A DNA stretch of 64,000 nucleotides, taken from NCBI RefSeq assembly GCF_003254275.1, contig NZ_QKZK01000007.1, positions 1 to 64,000 on the forward strand. Reading direction: 5' to 3'. The translations under genes were made by a program, and so were the position numbers. Source of the DNA: Breznakibacter xylanolyticus. GTDB taxonomy: Bacteria; Bacteroidota; Bacteroidia; Bacteroidales; Marinilabiliaceae. Positions 61,806 through 64,000 of the stretch are shown here, piece by piece. The notes under the pieces were generated by a model that had not been told where the DNA came from, did no database searches, and worked only from the letters and a program-made list of their open reading frames with translations. Every line of letters begins with the position of its first letter. Within the stretch, counting starts at the first letter, position 1.

Positions 61806-62420
61806 ATGAAAGAAAAAATACAGCAGTTGTTGAGGGCCAAATTTTCCGGAACTCCAACCATCGTAATCGACAGGGTGGCCGACCACTTAAGCCAAACTGT
61901 TACCGAAGAATCACAACTCGAAACCGCTATTGCCGGGGTCGAACCACTTGTGACCTCATTTGCCACCATCCTACAATCCGAAACAGACAGACGTGTTACT
62001 GATGCCCAAAAGAAAGCGCTGGAAGCTTTCCGAGCCAAACACGGATTGGACGAAAACGGCAAACCCATTCAAAACCCCAATCCGAACCCAACCCCAGGGG
62101 GCGGTGATGACAAGCTCGCCAAGGAACTTGAAGAGATGCGGAAGCGTCTTGACGGCTATGAAGCAAAGGAGAAAGCAGGTATGCTGCATAACTCTTTGAA
62201 GTCGAAACTGGCCGAAAAGAAGATACCGGACACCTTCATCAAGGGACGCACGGTGGAGAGCGAAGAACAAATTGACGCTGTGTTGGCCGAGATTGAAGCC
62301 GACTACACCAGCGTAAAGCAACACCTCATTAACGAAGGTGTGGTTGGAGACGCCCCTCGCAACCCCATTGGCAACCCCAGTAACGTGGATGCTGATATTG
62401 CATCATGGGCGAAGAGTTAA
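61806..62420 (+). CDS. Phage scaffolding protein
   Basis: A 204-aa helical protein from the ATG at 61806. It has a Pro/Asn/Gly linker (NPNPNPTPGGGDDK, about 88-101) and a coiled coil (LAKELEEMRKRLDGYEAKEKAG). This architecture and its place before the capsid gene are typical of scaffold proteins that guide procapsid assembly. The HicAB module lies just upstream in the reverse direction. Confidence 0.78.
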   Translation: MKEKIQQLLRAKFSGTPTIVIDRVADHLSQTVTEESQLETAIAGVEPLVTSFATILQSETDRRVTDAQKKALEAFRAKHGLDENGKPIQNPNPNPTPGGGDDKLAKELEEMRKRLDGYEAKEKAGMLHNSLKSKLAEKKIPDTFIKGRTVESEEQIDAVLAEIEADYTSVKQHLINEGVVGDAPRNPIGNPSNVDADIASWAKS

Positions 62421-62441
62421 TCATTTTAAACACGTATCAAA

Positions 62442-62972
62442 ATGGCAATCGGATTTAAAAAAGTCTATTCCACAGAGGGAACGCCTGTTTTCCAAAAAGT
62501 ATTGGAGAATGCACAGGGTGGTTTCACCCTCGACATGACCGGATTGACCTCGGGAGAGGAAATCCCCAAAGGCGCACTATTCATCTATGATGAATCGACC
62601 CGCAAAGCAACCTATGTACGAACAGCAAAAGTGCATGAAACGGTTGCAGCACAAATAGCAGTGAAAGTAAGCAAAGGGCATAAAGTAAAAGTTGGTGATT
62701 CACTGGATGGGGTGGCCGTGAACGCCATCAATACCGCCAATGCCGACTACGACACCCTGACCATGGCCTCCAATGTTTCGGCAGATGCCGGAGATATTTT
62801 GGCCACTCATGCCACAACAGGTAAAACCACTGGGTTAGGATTTGATGCTATAACAGCTGAAGAAAATGCAACCCTCTCGGTTGTGATTCGCGGCACTGCT
62901 TACGCACGTCGTATCCCTCCAGTGGCACAGGAACAACTTCCTGCAACTCTCATTTTGTCAAACTCTTATTAA
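62442..62972 (+). CDS. Capsid decoration or head-fibre-like protein
   Basis: A 176-aa protein directly before the major capsid gene. The N-terminus (MAIGFKKVYSTEGTPVFQ) and the Ala/Thr-rich strands (AAQIAVKVSKGHKVKVGDSL) suit a head-decoration or head-fibre protein. A position between scaffold and capsid supports a structural role. The precise assignment is inferred. Confidence 0.6.
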   Translation: MAIGFKKVYSTEGTPVFQKVLENAQGGFTLDMTGLTSGEEIPKGALFIYDESTRKATYVRTAKVHETVAAQIAVKVSKGHKVKVGDSLDGVAVNAINTANADYDTLTMASNVSADAGDILATHATTGKTTGLGFDAITAEENATLSVVIRGTAYARRIPPVAQEQLPATLILSNSY

Positions 62973-62979
62973 TTAAACA

Positions 62980-64000
62980 ATGGCAGATAGAATTAAATCC
63001 ATTTTCGGTCCCTATTCCGAGAAAATGCAGGTGATGATCGACACCGCGAAAGACAAGTTCGCGCCCGTGTGGTTCACCAAATATTTAGATTGGGGCACAC
63101 CAAAAACCACCCTAACCTTTGAAACAGCCATTGGTCGTTCAAGAATCGAAGCCGCTGCTTCTGTGGTTGATCGCAGCGCCTCTGCCCCGCTCCGTGGCCG
63201 TCCCGGATTGGAGAAACTTCGCGGTGAAGTACCAGCCATCAAGGAGAAATTCGCCATGACCGAGAGCGACTACCGTGACTGGGAAATGCTTAAAGCCATG
63301 AGCGTAAACGATGGCACCAAGCTCAAAGCGTTGCTCGACCTGTTGTTCAACGACGTGAAAAAGGTGGGTGATGCATCTCTGAAACGCCTTGACTTCATGG
63401 TACTGCAAGGGATTTCAACAGGGAAAATCAACCTTTCGTTGACCAACAACCCCGATGGGATTGTGACCGGAGAAATTGACCTGCTGATGCCTGCCGAAAA
63501 CAAACGCAGCGTCAGTGAAAAGTGGTCCGTTTCAGCAACCGCCACGCCAGTTACCGACATTAAAAATGCCGTGGACGCAGCCGAGGAAAGAGGAATTGCG
63601 TTTGAGAAAATCTTGATGACTCGCAATACATTCTGGAAGTTCCAGAAGTGCGATGAAACCATCAAGATGCTGAACGGCTTCTTCAGGTTGAACACCAACC
63701 AAAAGCTGCTGCCCACCTTTGCTCAGGTGAACGAATACCTTCAGGCCAACTTGCTCCCAACCATTGAATTGGTTAATGAAGCCATTGGTATTGAGAAAGA
63801 CGGAAAGATCAGTGTGCAACGTCCGTTCGAGGATACAGCTGCCGTTCTTATCCCGTCAGGTAAATTGGGCATTGTGCATAATGCGGTTTGCATCGAGGAA
63901 ATGAAGCCTGTGGCAGGTGTGTCGTATGCCAAATACGAACGGTCGTTAATTTCCAAGTGGTCGCAAAACGACCCATTTGGCGAATACACAGCCGTGGAGC
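62980..64000 (+). CDS. Major capsid protein (partial, runs off the window)
   Basis: The first 340 residues of the capsid subunit, beginning MADRIKSIFGPYSEKMQ, with no stop before 64000. Landmarks include KEKFAMTESDYRDWEMLKAM, VKKVGDASLKRLDFMVLQG and MTRNTFWKFQKC. The scaffold and head protein just before it and the HK97-like length suggest the usual capsid fold. The 3' end lies outside the window. Confidence 0.85.
   Translation, partial: MADRIKSIFGPYSEKMQVMIDTAKDKFAPVWFTKYLDWGTPKTTLTFETAIGRSRIEAAASVVDRSASAPLRGRPGLEKLRGEVPAIKEKFAMTESDYRDWEMLKAMSVNDGTKLKALLDLLFNDVKKVGDASLKRLDFMVLQGISTGKINLSLTNNPDGIVTGEIDLLMPAENKRSVSEKWSVSATATPVTDIKNAVDAAEERGIAFEKILMTRNTFWKFQKCDETIKMLNGFFRLNTNQKLLPTFAQVNEYLQANLLPTIELVNEAIGIEKDGKISVQRPFEDTAAVLIPSGKLGIVHNAVCIEEMKPVAGVSYAKYERSLISKWSQNDPFGEYTAVE

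Larger units (their letters stand above)
29534..64000 (+). mobile_element. Prophage (left and central part; right end outside the window)
   Basis: Phage gene order starts next to tRNA-Thr: integrase, leftward lysogeny and moron genes, S24 repressor, divergent early promoter, recombination and replication genes, then terminase, portal, MuF, scaffold and capsid. No tail genes are reached, and the left boundary is inferred from the tRNA. The head genes resemble those of SPP1-type tailed phages. The portal gene is split by a small insertion element, so the prophage is probably unable to make virions. Confidence 0.92.

Overview
The window looks like a Bacteroidota chromosome, probably Bacteroidales or Marinilabiliales. 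The supporting signs are promoters of the TTG-N19/20-TAnnTTTG type, weak Shine-Dalgarno sites, lipoproteins with SPII signals, a DUF3078 protein, a PL9-like pectate lyase, and Bacteroidota-type tyrosine recombinases with an Arm-binding domain. About 1-29.5 kb is host chromosome. From about 29.6 kb to the end of the window is the left and central part of a prophage next to a tRNA-Thr(CGT) gene. Its right end lies outside the window.

Host part. From left to right there is a PL9-like lipoprotein, a 979-aa outer-membrane protein with a peptidase-MA-like HExxH domain and WD40-like repeats, arginine decarboxylase speA, a PepSY-type membrane protein and an exported MsrB. Next comes a complete biotin operon on the minus strand, transcribed bioB-bioA-bioF-bioG-bioC-bioD. 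After it come an outer-membrane barrel with a large coiled-coil lipoprotein, a GNAT enzyme, a Fur/PerR regulator, a DUF3078 protein, a GH25 muramidase, a FAH-family hydrolase, a DUF1287 protein, a DnaQ-like exonuclease, a glutathione peroxidase, a CobW-like GTPase and a LutA/YkgE-like protein. Intergenic DNA here is full of palindromes and REP-like repeats. One such palindrome sits in frame inside bioD between two copies of a flanking segment.

Prophage part. Next to the tRNA are a GIY-YIG protein with an integrase-like Arm domain and the tyrosine integrase. A leftward lysogenic block follows: an AT-rich three-gene operon (76-aa protein, four-helix membrane protein, 332-aa protein), a four-gene operon with a DUF4041/GIY-YIG protein, a lipoprotein and an S24 repressor. 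The repressor diverges from a strong early promoter. Two matching 13-bp palindromes, exactly 400 bp apart, are candidate operators.

The rightward early region carries regulators, a roughly 490-bp non-coding segment with two tRNA-like structures, a RecT / coiled-coil / RecE-like set, NinG, a SNF2-type helicase, a DUF4942 methyltransferase, RadC-like protein, SSB, and a replication initiator with internal 12-bp iterons followed by a DnaC-like loader. Directly after the loader are two AT-rich one-gene units (a zinc-ribbon protein and a YopX-like protein) bounded by attC-like sites whose boxes match as expected for integron cassettes, with no IntI in view. A ParB-methyltransferase, terminase, portal, MuF protein, scaffold, head protein and major capsid gene (cut by the window end) follow.

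The portal gene is split by a 375-bp element with inverted ends that keeps only the two ends of a transposase gene, so the prophage is probably defective. The MuF protein carries a C-terminal ADP-ribosyltransferase domain. A HicAB module sits in reverse orientation inside the head genes. The strongest leads for something new are the cassette array inside a phage, the tRNA-like RNA region, the GIY-YIG/Arm protein beside the integrase, and the AT-rich three-gene operon.
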